Below are positions 24,635-35,639 of a stretch of 64,000 nt of DNA, in pieces. The notes under the pieces were generated by a model, which was not told the origin of the DNA, ran no database searches, and saw only the letters and a program-made list of their open reading frames with translations. Made by a program: the position numbers and the translations under genes. This stretch comes from Datnioides undecimradiatus (taxonomy: Eukaryota; Chordata; Actinopteri; Lobotiformes; Datnioididae). The stretch spans positions 62,001 to 126,000 of the forward strand of contig WARS01002753.1 in NCBI GenBank assembly GCA_008933995.1, read 5' to 3'. Position 1 is the first letter of the stretch; every line of letters begins with the position of its first letter.

Positions 24635-24846
24635 CTACGTCCCGCAACTGCGTATTAGTTTGGTGCTTGCTACCCCCTGAAGATGAAGTCGTTTGGCGTG
24701 CTCACCGGAGCACATGTCGTTGAGTTCACTGATTTCTTCCTGAACTCTGAGGAGGAGGAGGTCCTGCAAGATTTCCTGCTGCTGCTCCTCAGCCTCCACC
24801 CCGAGGAGCTCCAGGTGATGATCCTTTAATCTCAGCAATGTGCGGC
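24635..24846 (-). CDS. SAM-domain protein, exon with C-terminal half of the SAM domain
   Basis: The acceptor CTGCTTCAG|GCCGC completes the split Gly codon and continues with RTLLRLKDHHLELLGVEAEE, then a helix rich in Gln/Leu (ILQDLLLLRVQEEI). This is the GRALLRL..LxxMG..xxxxxxxLxxxLxLxVREE pattern of aveugle, SAMD12 and SAMD10. Splicing at exactly this Gly removes 162 bases that are open only by chance. Two ends are possible. Read-through to the TAG at 24635 gives a 110-residue protein, close to Drosophila aveugle in size. Alternatively a good donor (CTCCG|GTGAGC, exon end at 24706, phase 1) splices to an unseen last exon. I cannot choose between them. Confidence 0.78.
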
Positions 24847-25008
24847 CTGAAGCAGAGATGTGCATATATCTGCGCTTATTCACCGCAAACAGGACGTGTA
24901 GGGAGTGTAAATAAGGCGGACTGAGAGCAGTAAAACAAGATCTTAACAAGTTCGCTCCAAGGAGCCTGGAACACGAACATGGTCTCTCATCTGACAGCGG
25001 TGTCGTAC

Positions 25009-25156
25009 CCGAAATGTCGTGTTTAATTATGGCTTTATGGAGCGTGCTCATGTAGTGTGGGTACTGATCCTGCACCCACTCCAACACTTCTTCCACCGAC
25101 CACGATGACACTCGCTTCGACAGGCCCATCGCCCTGAAATCACAGCGGCAACAGCC
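25009..25156 (-). CDS. SAM-domain protein (aveugle/SAMD12/SAMD10-like), exon with N-terminal half of the SAM domain
   Basis: The coding start is probably the ATG at 25127-25129 (context GCGATGG), giving MGLSKRVSSWSVEEVLEWVQ and on to HDISG. SAM hallmarks are the Trp-Ser/Thr-x-x-x-Val-x-x-Trp opening and the helix ending in D-I-S-G. Acceptor TTGCTCTTTCAG|GG at 25156; donor TTTCGG|GTACGA after 25009, phase 1 inside the Gly codon. A second AG lies 7 bases before the ATG. The frame is open from the acceptor, so a longer N terminus from upstream exons is possible. In Drosophila, aveugle is a small SAM adaptor linking CNK and KSR in Ras-MAPK signalling; transferring that role here is inference. Choice between SAMD12 and SAMD10 rests on synteny with ext1, which favours SAMD12. 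Confidence 0.8.
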
Positions 25157-28100
25157 CTGAAAGAGCAAAACCAGAGAAGATACAGATGCATCACACAATA
25201 GAAACACTGATTAAGCACCCTTTACAAGTGAAAGTTCAGACTGTTTCTGCTGCTCCTAAATGCCACACAGCACAGGTAATGTACCTGCAGCACGCCGGCG
25301 CATTAACTGTGAGCAATGGCCGTCACGTGTCAGCATAAAGCGCTAGGTGGTGCCACAATCATGCAGCTTTGGTCTCGTGCGTTTTGTGACCACCTGCGTT
25401 TGTGCACTAAGAACAAGCACCAAACCCAGGCTTCACATCGGGAATCAGACAAGAGTTGAGCTCGGGGCTGCGACGCAGGGACTAGGCAGTAGTCTCCACA
25501 GTGGAGGAAAATGTGTGTCAGGTCAAAGGTGCAACAGAGAGCATCATCGTTTTGCAAGATGTGGTCCCCCAGAGGCGGACCGCTGACTGCTGAGTTCATC
25601 TGCATCGCACTGAGGCGTGTGAAGGGGGAAATTCAGCACAAACAACCTTAAATCGCTCGGTGATCCATGGCAGCATGCCGGCTGTACCCACACAATCGAT
25701 GCCCCCCAGACCACCCTGCATGCTGCATGTCTGCACCGCTGACTTCTCTCTCTTCCCCCAACACCAAATTCAAGATGAAGGGTAGCCGCTTTGCAACGTC
25801 ATGTATGTTCATATCAGGGAGATTAACGGCCAGAGCAACTAAGATAAAACCATTCCAAATACAACATAATAACTCATCACTTTTTGTTTCTTCACCTGAA
25901 ATTGGGTGTTATGTTCATTATCAATTCACCTGAATTAGTTTTTAAGTTAATTAAAACGTAAAATATCTGAAAAAAATGGAAAAATACCCATAAGAACTAC
26001 ATGAAAACCCTAAATCGTGCTTAAATTGCTTGTCTTGTGCTCAAGTATTTTGTTTTTACAGTGATTTAAAAGCATAATAAAGGTCCCATTCATCTTCTGT
26101 CAATTGATTCATTGATTAATGGTTTAGCTATAGCTCTCTGTGGGTTATTTCACTGTTTCACTGAACCAGCATTGGAGCAGAGTAACTTAGCCGCCGTCCC
26201 TCTGCAGCGGCTCATGCGTGGCTTCCTCTTGATATGTGGCACCTTGGATTAAACTTCCTTCTCATGTGGCGTCACCTTCTCACTCGGCATAAGCCCATTT
26301 TCCAGTGATTAATCCAACAACCTCCTGAACGCCGGTGACAAATAGCCGAGCACGGTCGAGGGATTCCTCGCTGCCCAACGCAAACGGCAAGGTGAACCCG
26401 ACCGACTCCGACACTCCGAGGTCACAGAAGTTCTGCTGTTTTGGGGAAAAGTTGCCTCGTACGCCTCCGGTTCATTTGGCTTTCCTCCCAGCCGTATCCT
26501 CCAGGGCTGCACAGCTATAGGGCGAAAACTGCTAAACTGTTGATGTGACCTTTTCAGCGGGCCAGTCTGGTTATTGGGTTATAAATATAGGAATGTAATA
26601 TCCTGTGTTAATTAAGGAGGGTTCGTGATTGGCCGGGGCAGTAACGAGGTCCCAGCGGAGTCACTGACATACAGAGAGTGAAGACCTTTACACCGGGGCG
26701 AAGACGCGGAGGAGGCTTCCCTTCAGAGTCTGGCTGGGTTTACGCCTCAGGACAGCATTTCTTAAACTATAAGACGCCCAAACTGCGTCTCAACCTGCGG
26801 GGAAATAAAGTGCCTGCACACCCAGCTTGTCTTATTTGCTCTGAGCTATTTCATTCACATACTCGGTTACAACCGAGCCAGGGCTTGTAAACGGAAGTAG
26901 TAAACAGTAACAAGGTGGGTAGAAATTGGCTTTTTGCACCGCGTATACCCTTTTTACGCCAATACAGCGCATATATTTAAACACAGGTAAACCCAGTATA
27001 AACTGCTGATTTGACTGTTTTCACATTGCCAGCAGATGCATTTGCCTTTCTGTGTTTCTTCTGGTGCGTCACGCTCGACCGGCGTCAAGCTAGAGCCGCA
27101 CCCACCACGAGTCAAAGCGCTAAATCACCCCTTGCTCCTGCGCGCCGGCGTCCGGCACAGCCTCACGGCCGCCCACGTGTTTGTGTTTACGTCGCTGCAG
27201 ACCAGCGCTGGAGCCGATAAACACCCACCACCGCTGCAAAGTCGTTGTACCTGTTCACGTTGAGGTGTTAGCGGGCTTTCACGGTGTTAATTAATAAGAA
27301 TTAATTCGTTAATTAAATAAACTAGGCTACTAGGAAAAGTGTTGTTTTCAATTAGAAGCTGGTGGTACAGGCTAGATTCCGAACGGCAGTAATATGCGGA
27401 GGTAATGTTATGGGAATATCTGTTCTTTGTCTTCTCTTGTGCCGCTGAACATCATGTGACATGTTAAATGTTTGCTGTGTGTGAGGTGTATCGATTGCAT
27501 GGGTGTTTCTTTCTCTCTGTGCTTCAGTGAGTTTTGTAAAAATCCATCATCCCACCAGGGAGACAGAGCGGGGTCTGGGGTTGCAAGGTGGAGGACGCCA
27601 CGGTCCTCTCCACTGCACTTCCTGTTTTCAGCTTTCCTGCACTAGCGCCAATGCGGGACTCTCGTTTCAAAGTTGGTGGCAAAACATCACTTTCATATGC
27701 CAAAGCTGAGAGTTGTAGACGTGTTTCTCCATAAAATCTCTTTCAGACAACCTTCTTAAAGGTTAAATGCACGAACACAATGCCTGAATTAAATATAGTG
27801 TCAAATGAAGAAAATTAAGATATGAATGAGAAAATGATGAACATCTGAAATCTAAAAAGAAATATTATGACATTAAAAATCAATATTTATTTACATCCTT
27901 CCACTGAATAGCTGGATATTATCATTTCCTTCATATGTAGAACAACAAACCAAAACAAACCTTCAGTGTTTAACGAGGACTCGGGGAGTTTCAGGTTGCT
28001 GCAGCTCTGCAAAGGCGCAGCCGCACCATCTTGTGGTGGCTTGCAGAATTGCACCATTTCGTGATTAAACCTCAACGTTAGCCTTCGTGAACCTTCTTTC

Positions 28101-29790
28101 GCAAGCGGCACGGAGACCTCAAGCTGCCCGAGCCGCAGCTTCTCTCCACTTCGCATGATGCAACCCCACCCACGGTTGGAGGTTTAGACCGACTTATGTT
28201 CTTAAACTCAAACAGCTTGATTCTGCGCCTACTTTAAACAGAAAGACATTAAATCTGTACTTTGGGAGTGTGTTATTGGGAGTTTTTTATGCCTATTTAC
28301 ACACTGATAATGCATAGTTTCATCTAAAAATCAGCAGAAACCGACGTGCTGGTTGTAAATGTTGGCATGATAAGGTTTGTTCTTGTTCAGCGGTTATGGC
28401 AGAATTAAAGCAGTCACGCTAAAAGTGCTTTTCTGCGTTAGAACAGCTGTGTACCTGTTCCGCTAAACTAAGCCACGTTAAAATACGGAAACCTGGTGCA
28501 GAGTTTGGCTTGTTGACGGCACGCCCAGGTATTACACACCAACACACCAACAGCTGCCTTTAAATACCAAACAAACACTCATAACAAAGCACATTTACGA
28601 ACATTATGATTGATAAATGATATTTACCCCCGCTCTGCTCCGTTTCCTACGGATAAAACATGAATGGCGACCCTTGTCTGTACCTGTTCACTCCATGTAG
28701 GTGTTACATGAGGCGCATTCCTCTTCCCGGCTCCGCCCACCGAGCGGGGCGGCGCGCGCTCCTTCTACCGCACGCACCCAGCAGCCGAACCGTGATGCCT
28801 TCATGTGCCGTCAGACATCTGTAGGGTGTGTGTATATTTATGCTTTTAAAACACACGCAAACGCTATAAATACTTGGGTGTTTCGTGCCACCCTAAACGT
28901 CGACTTTCTAGTGAGTTTGCTGTTCTTGATTTTTAAAATGTTTTGGCGTATTTTCAGTGTTTTTACCACTGTTTGATGTCTTTTTAAACCTTCTATTGTC
29001 TTATTGTTCGTTTAGATATAAGCTAAAGATCTATGGCTAGCAGAATCAGCGACATCTGTTTTATAACGTTTGTTAATGAATTAATCTATTACCAATTATT
29101 TCACTGTTATTGTTTTTGTTAAATTATTAGATTTTACATTACATTATTTTAATTTCCCCATTTCACCTACCCTAACTGCAATCTTGAATTTTGTCTGGTT
29201 TGACCACATAAAGCGCATCATAATTTGGTTTGAAAAGTGCTGTATGAATAAAGTTTGATATTGATATTATTCAGATATTCTTATTACATTGTTTTGTGTA
29301 TCTGTATGATTCTAAGAAAAGTATATTTGATGCTGGCTGAGAGGATTGTATTTGAATTTAATTGAATTTAATTGAGACACCATATGGAGCAATGTTTAGT
29401 TTCATATGGTGCGTTTGTGGTGCATATTGTTAAAGAAAACTGCAGCTAATCTTGATTCCATAAAATCACTGAACATTTGATTTTTACAACTTCACAATCG
29501 CATTACTCTCATTTCAGCGAATTGATGATTTACGAGGCGCTCATGAAGGCATCGCGTCTTTAGCGCTTGTCTGTTGTCGCTTATTTTCTGTGTTAACCGC
29601 TTTTTTAACAATAATCAGCTCGTATGAACCAAAGCATCAGGTGATCCACCCTTTACCACCCGACAGAGGGCGCCAGCGTCCAGCAGGTGGAGCCACCTTT
29701 CCTCACCTCGCTCAGCCTCTCCACCAGCTGCTCGGCAGGCAGAGCGAACTTCAGTTTTGGAGTTTTGTGATGGTCACATGACGATGTTGT
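25157..29790. other. Region between the SAM gene exons and the scara5 5' end
   Basis: Upstream (minus strand) introns or promoter of the SAM gene and upstream flank of scara5 must share this stretch. No additional coding exon is recognised. A modest CpG-rich patch lies at about 27060-27260 with a CACGTG E-box at 27174-27179, and a sharper one at 28715-28800. The rest is AT-rich and unremarkable. Confidence 0.5.
28680..28800 (-). promoter_or_regulatory. CpG-rich patch with GC box; candidate first exon/promoter of the SAM gene
   Basis: Contains GGCTCCGCCCACC (inverted GC box) and GAGCGGGGCGGCGCGCGC. On the minus strand a donor, GAACAG|GTACAG, would end an exon at 28684. This fits a non-coding first exon of the SAM gene spliced to 25156, but no transcript evidence is available and the SAM gene may begin elsewhere. 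Confidence 0.25.
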
Positions 29791-30053
29791 GGGTATATTA
29801 CTCCAAATGTCTGAGCGTGTACTGGTTTACAGAGTTGCGGACTGACTCTGCAGCAGCGACAGAGAAAAGGCTCGCGCGCGCGTGTGTGTGTGTGTGTGAG
29901 AGAGAGAGTGTTTATGAGCGTCCCTGAACGCAGCGTTTGAATGACACTTTGACAGCTGACAGACTGGAGTTACAGCGTCAAGACGCCACTTTCTGACGGG
30001 AATTATGAGAAACGTGGAGCTGTGATTTTTATTTCCAATTGACAGCTGACAAG
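29791..30053 (+). promoter_or_regulatory. scara5: Probable scara5 promoter and 5' UTR exon
   Basis: GTATATTA at 29793-29800 is a fair TATA-like box. About 30 bases on begins a GC-richer leader that ends TGACAAG|GTGAGA, a strong donor, with exon end at 30053. It would splice to the AG at 34570, ten bases before the scara5 ATG. The octamer ACAGCTGA occurs twice (about 29953 and 30041). The leader contains an alternating purine-pyrimidine run at 29873. Start site inferred, not proven. Confidence 0.4.
29873..29909. repeat. Compound (CG)n(TG)n(AG)n repeat
   Basis: CGCGCGCGCG passes into TGTGTG and then GAGAGA within the putative scara5 leader. Alternating CG/TG favours the left-handed Z form of DNA. 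Confidence 0.92.
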
Positions 30054-31695
30054 GTGAGAGAGAAGGACTTTTCCCTCTTATCTAATCTCAGTGTGGCGTT
30101 TAATATCCAGCAGTTTTCGCATAATCTGAGATGTTGTGTCATATAATGCACAAATCCGCTTCTGCCTGTGCAGCGCTGCACCTGTTTTAAACCTCAGGTG
30201 AGTGACTGTGCGTCACCTGTCGTTCCCTTTTTGGGACATTATGCAAAATATACACCTGCGAGCCCCAGTATTGGAAAAGTCACATAAATTCGCCTTTAGG
30301 AGTGTATCAGCAAATGTAGTGATCAATGCATATTAATGACATTTGTTCAGCATCTGAAAAAGGCTGCAGCTCTCATAAATTGCATAAATCACAAACTGGT
30401 TGACATCTATCAAATATTTAGTGCAGTTAGACTGAATGGCAACAATTGCAAAGTTGATTTGCCGCCTGCCATTGATCGGAGCTGCGGTATGCTGCAGCAC
30501 AACAGGGCAGGAAGTGCACGTTCAGTGGGACTCATCTGCAGGAAATTGCTGCTTTGTGTTTCAGCGGTCATGGGTGAAGTGTCTCTGCCTCTAATTAACC
30601 CGCAGAAATGGGTTAAGGTCGCGCACGGATGGTTGAGCAATGACATGGGTTGTTTGCTTATTGTTAGAGAGAGATGGAGCTTTCAAGGGATTCAGATAAG
30701 CTCCCTGCATGTAATCAATTAAGGAAACAACTGATCATGATTGATCTTGGTGGCAGGAATTGCACATCAGACATGCACAGACTATTTAAATAGTTTGATG
30801 CAGTAAACTGGCAGCAGATGCTAGGTTAAATCATTTAATGTGTCTATAATAAAAAGGCTTTTCAGTCTGTTTTCATTCTTTAAAGGCTCAGTGTGACTAA
30901 AACAATGCTGAATATGTCACCCTGTAGACTGTGACACAGTGAAAATAAACACACGGTTGCAACCCAGCTCACATATTTCAATGGCCGGACCACACACGCT
31001 GGTTTTGCTCTAACCTCGCAGGCAATCAGATGCTCAGATGGGGGCAAAACTCTGGACGCGACGATGCATGACAAGATAATTACTGTATTTCCTCTCGTGC
31101 TGAGTGAATCCCCGCTCTCTCAGTCTCGCTTCGGCCAAGTGCTCACAGGAACTGGTTACTTTTCACTATGAGATCCAAAAAAATAAAAGCACAAAGCATT
31201 TTTTGAATTACATTTCCAATCCCCGTCCTTCTCTTTGTCGTCTTGTGACCCCTCACCTCTCACAGAGAAGCGGCGTCTGGTTGAGGCTCCTTGTCACGAT
31301 TCATGCGTCTCTTTGAGTTGTCAGCAGTTCCTCCGAAGCCACAGTTCCCCTCTTAACCTCTCACATGGCCTCATTTCAATCACTGTTTCAGGTCCACGGA
31401 GGACTAACGAGCAAATTAGATTAAAAACATAAAACAGTCTCATACGTTTGTGTAACACCTACCTATTAATCATCTTTCAACCCCTCAGATTTATGCTGTG
31501 ACCCTTTGGAGGGGCTCGACTCTTAAGGTGGGAACCACTGTGCTACACTACTACATGCACTTGCAGCTCGACCTGCAGCAATGTAACACAGTTTACGCAT
31601 TAATGCATCGGTTTGTCACGTTACAGGAGATATCTTGCAGCACAACAAGTGCTTTCGATGGTTCAACCCACCAAATAAGACAGAACATGTGAATA

Positions 31696-31811
31696 CAAAG
31701 CAGTGCATTGCTTAGCTTCCTACACCAGTTCTGCTGCTGCTTAGTCATATACTAACTATGTAAAAGGACCTCATGCAACCCCACTTCAGAAACCCCAAAC
31801 TGTTCCTTTAA
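31696..31811 (-). repeat. Interspersed repeat family A, copy 1
   Basis: On the minus strand: TTAAAGGAACAGTTTGGGGT, then GAAGTGGGGTTGCATGAGGT, then GGAAGCTAAGCAATGCACTG. The same ordered blocks occur at 33272-33443 (plus) and 51750-51894 (minus). Confidence 0.75.
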
Positions 31812-33271
31812 CACCACACAATATTTCAGTGTCAAGTCATGAATAAGATGTTCGGGCGCGCTGCCGTTCGTGCAGCTTTGCTTCCTCTTGGCTTGCTGAC
31901 GTGCTGCATCTTGAACGTCTTGTAGCGACTGGACGGTTCTCCAAGGAGGAAAGCTTCGAGTCAGTCGAGGGATGAAAACAGTGAGACTCTGGTTTCCTGA
32001 GAGGGTCCAGTGACATTAAATCACCAGATTTTATTTGTTCTTTGGTGCAAACTTGGAGGAAAAAGGCTGAAAGTCTTTGGTTTGGCCTTGGATGTGCTAT
32101 GAACATTGGTTTTTAAAGGATGTTGTGTCACTTGTGGTCAGTGTAGCTACACCTGGAGCATGATATGGATATGACAAACGTTACGTCTCGCTTAGGTTGT
32201 TTGTGCACCGTCACGGACACAGAGGTGACTCTTTGCTTTCCCACCGTCCTCTGTTGGCGCTAACCCCAACTGAGCATGTGGTAAACTCTTACGTCCCACC
32301 AAACTCACTGTTATTGGAAGATAACTCACCTCACACACACAAACACACTCTGTGTAGGCAGAGACACATGGGCACGGAGGGTTTACTGGGATCTCCTAGC
32401 AGCCCTTCTGGTTCCTGCCTAGCTCCGGTCTAAATGTCAACCTGACCCCTCCATCCCCTCTTTAATGAGAAAGTCCAGACTGAGCGCTTTTTAACGACTT
32501 TGCCAAACACTCACAGATCTGCCGCCGCCGGGGCTTGTGGGAGTCTAACGCCCGTCGACTCCCGAACGCAGCAGATTTAATTCTATCTCTCAGAGACGTC
32601 TGAGTCTGACACGACCCCCTCCATCGTGAGTCCTCTCTGTTTGCTCTGTGCTCCCCTTGGCTTTGTTCATACGCCGGCCATTTCGGCGTGCGTCACGTGT
32701 AGCGTGGGAAACTCCGCTCCAAACAAGAAGAGCAAATGTGCTCAGCTCAGGGTAAATAGTCCAATGTGTGGCTGCGAGGTAGCTTCACAAACTTAATCCA
32801 CAAAAAAATTGGTGGTTGCTCGTATGTCGAGTTTTGATTCATTATCAGTTCTTGGTACGTGAAATGTTGAGTCGCTCATCGATGGCTGCACCTGCTGGAA
32901 GACATCGTCAGCCATGTGCTTTTAGACGGGATTACTTCCTGCGATGATGAGTGGCTTCTGGGACACTTCCCTCCCCCTGGAAGTGTTTTTCATTAAATTT
33001 ACGTGCCCATTTGGCTTCTGGCTTTCAATGGACAAGGACGTGCTGGAATCCTGCCACAACCATTTCTGTCAGAGCGCTCCTCATTTTTCACCTCTGGTAA
33101 TCCACATGTGTTCAAATGCTTGAGATGCCTACATCACAGCTGCTTCAGATACAGTTACAGTGCGCCGGAGCTACTTTTCGCATTTTATTATTGGTTGAAA
33201 CGTCGGCAAACCGTGGGAAATCATTTGAAGGTTGTGCAGGATGTTTTGTGCAATGTCTTTAGTGATTCGGA

Positions 33272-33443
33272 CATTAAAGGGACAGGTTTGTGTTTTTGAA
33301 GCGGGGCTGTTTGAGGTGCTTATCCATAGTCTCTGTGTTATGTTCAGTAGGTGGTCGGCATGCCCGCAGTTTGGAGAAGCAGCAGGAGCTAAGCAATGCA
33401 CTGCTGCAGGCAAGATCAGCAAGCAAAATGGATTTCAGCCCCC
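33272..33443 (+). repeat. Interspersed repeat family A, copy 2
   Basis: ATTAAAGGGACAGGTTTGTG, TGAAGCGGGGCTGTTTGAGG, GTGCTTATCCATAGTCTCTG, GTGGTCGGCATGCCCGCAGT, GAGCTAAGCAATGCACTGCT. It is the most complete of the three copies. From memory it matches an abundant percomorph dispersed repeat. Confidence 0.78.
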
Positions 33444-34100
33444 CCTTTAGTTATCACAGGTCTTTCACTGGTTGCTGTTTCCATCAGCGCTGTCTTTAAA
33501 TCCACCAGACTCCAGATTTTAGCTCACAGGATAAAGGAGGAGTTGCAGGTCTACCCCTGCATAGATCGGTTGGCTCGTTTGGTCACTGAACAACACTGAG
33601 GTCACACAATCAGACCCGACGGTAGACCAGCCACGTCTGTGCTCTGTAAGCTGAAGTTACTGTTTTAGTCAATGGAGTTTGCTTTGTTTTTGGAGAGACT
33701 GTAGGTGGATGTAATGGCAATCAATCAGTTTCCTGTAGGAATGGGCTGCATGACAACAAGTTACAAGCTCAGGTCAGGTGTGGGCATAAAACCCAGACTG
33801 CCTGTCAGACTTGGGTCAGGTCGAGATCAGGTTCAGACGGAAATATGCGGCCGGAGCTGGACCCCGTTCCTCACACAAACACACTTCACAACCTTTTCAG
33901 GTGAAAGGCAAGCCGGTTCTTTCATACTTCCTGACCGACCTTTCTGCAGAGTCTTGTGCACAGTTATGTCACAATGCTGTCACCGTGTCTGGTAAAACAT
34001 CCTGCACGACCCCTGATGAAACGAATCACACGGGTCTGGGATCGCAGTCTTCCTCCTGTTGCTTTAGCTTGGATCTACACTTGTGCATGTGCCTGTTAGT

Positions 34101-34265
34101 CTTCTTCTTTTCCCTTCAGCTGTTCCCTTCAGGGGTCACCACAACGAATCATCTGCCTCTGCCTCTATACTCTTCCCTCACACCGACCACCCTCATGTCG
34201 TCCTTCACTACATCCACACACCTCCTCTTTGGTCTCCCTCTAGACCTCCTGCCTGGCAGCTGTAC
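34101..34265 (+). repeat. Interspersed repeat fragment (CAGCTGTTCCCTTCAGGGGT type)
   Basis: CAGCTGTTCCCTTCAGGGGT, CACCACAACGAATCATCTGC, CTCATGTCGTCCTTCACTAC, CCTCCTCTTTGGTCTCCCTC, CCTCCTGCCTGGCAGCTGTA. This is one of the commonest dispersed repeats of fish genomes as I recall, and possibly LINE-derived. It accounts for the long plus frame at 33811-34356. Confidence 0.68.
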
Positions 34266-34570
34266 AACAGAGAAAGACACTAAAGGGCACCAACTGAAGC
34301 AAACCTTACTTCATGCCTTACCTGAATCAATAAAGAGTTTACACACCTTAATTTAAAGTCTTTCATGTCATAAATGCTCCAGATCTGATTGCGAAACTGT
34401 GCTGGAGACATCAAACACCGAGTATTATCGTCCTCTGAGGGTTGAAACACGTCATACATACAGGTCTGTGTGTTGATTTGCCACCTTTAGCTCTAAAGGA
34501 ACAAGTGGACTCTACCTGTATGAAGCCACCTACGTATGTCGCTCAGACTGATCATATCTTTTCCTTCCAG

Positions 34571-34692
34571 TCAGGAGGAGATGGAGAACAAGGCCATGTA
34601 TCTGAGCACGTACGAAGAGAGGGAGAACGGCTCCATGTACGAGGAGGCCTACGACGGACGCAACTTGTCCAAACTCAACCTGTGTGACGAAG
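34571..34692 (+). CDS. scara5: Scavenger receptor class A member 5, first coding exon (cytoplasmic tail)
   Basis: Acceptor TTCCTTCCAG|TCAGG; the ATG is at 34581. The exon encodes residues 1-37: MENKAMYLSTYEERENG and on through YDGRNLSKLNLCDE. MENKAMYL and DGR-LSKLNLC are diagnostic of SCARA5. SCARA5 is a trimeric type II plasma-membrane receptor that binds ferritin and delivers iron to cells. This segment is the intracellular tail; Tyr7, Tyr11, Tyr20 and Tyr24 are possible signalling or sorting residues. The donor GACGAAG|GTAAGG is phase 1. Confidence 0.93.
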
Positions 34693-34984
34693 GTAAGGAT
34701 GAGGAAGCGGAAAACGCCGAGCTGAGCGTGAATTTTGTTGTTTTCTAATTGATTTCTTCTCAAAACCACAGATTTCTGTTGTTTCTCTAAAGGAGCAGAT
34801 GAGTTTAAGTCGATATTCCCCTGTGTTTTGTGCACGAGCGTTGACGTCTGATGAGGAAGTGACTCAGATCTTCACACACTGATGATTGATTTTCAGAAAG
34901 GGACTTTTCAGGGAATCATTTCTACATGTACGCGTGCATGCATGCAACGCCCACACACACTAATAACCAGCACAGACTCAAGTA

Positions 34985-35004
34985 ACACACACACACACAC
35001 ACAC
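34985..35004. repeat. (AC)10 microsatellite
   Basis: Perfect run, 69 bases before a GT run of the complementary sense at 35074, so the two could pair as a hairpin. Confidence 0.95.
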
Positions 35005-35068
35005 GATGAAGCAATGCTGTCGCTGCTTGGCATCTATGAAAGCCAGGAATGTCCAGGAGCAACATCTG

Positions 35069-35073
<5 letters not shown>

Positions 35074-35109
<36 letters not shown>
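35074..35109. repeat. (GT)18 microsatellite
   Basis: Perfect run; complementary to the AC run at 34985-35004. Confidence 0.97.
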
Positions 35110-35112
<3 letters not shown>

Positions 35113-35639
35113 CAGGTGCAGCTGCAACAAATCCACAGTTGACCCTGTGGCGCTCTCAGGTTTCGACCGAGAGCTCCGTGAGTTTGGTGGGAAAGTCTTA
35201 AGCGAACAGCGAAAGTCTTAACCGGAGAATTTGTTGACATTTTAATGGAAAGTGGACAATGGCCTCACACATCAGAGACGCTGTCGCCGTCCAACTTTTC
35301 TAATCCTAGAACAGTTTCACACCTCGTTCAATTAGACACGACGCGCCCGGCCGCGCCGCGGCTTATTTCGTGGCTTATCCAGAGGTTTTTATGAGTGTGA
35401 TCCAGCTTTTTATTCACGCAGTGTGCATTACGCAGCCCAGCCCAAAGTCCAATTACGCATACCACTATCATTTCCAGCTTCCACGCGGAGCCGATGCATT
35501 CAAGGACCACGTAACAAAGAGGACTTTCACCCCAGGAGACCAGTGTTTGAACCTCGTGTGAAACTGAAAATCAGGGTGACTTTGTTTAAATGTACTAATG
35601 AGTTTAGCTTATGTCATGTACACAATTTAATCTACTCAT

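Larger units (their letters stand above)
30054..34570 (+). other. scara5: scara5 intron 1 (if the 5' UTR exon is right)
   Basis: No coding exon is recognised. It includes a non-repetitive stretch at 30330-30725 with several TAATTA-like motifs, two copies of one interspersed repeat (31696-31811 and 33272-33443), and a third repeat type at 34101-34265. Long frames at 30336-30722 and 33811-34356 lack domains, and the latter spans repeat sequence. Confidence 0.6.

Noticed and set aside
30336-30722. 128-residue plus-strand open frame
   Set aside because: No family resemblance and an antisense frame of similar quality; more likely non-coding. Kept only as a possible regulatory element.
33811-34356. 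181-residue plus-strand open frame upstream of scara5
   Set aside because: Its second half is an abundant interspersed repeat (34101-34265); no domain seen.
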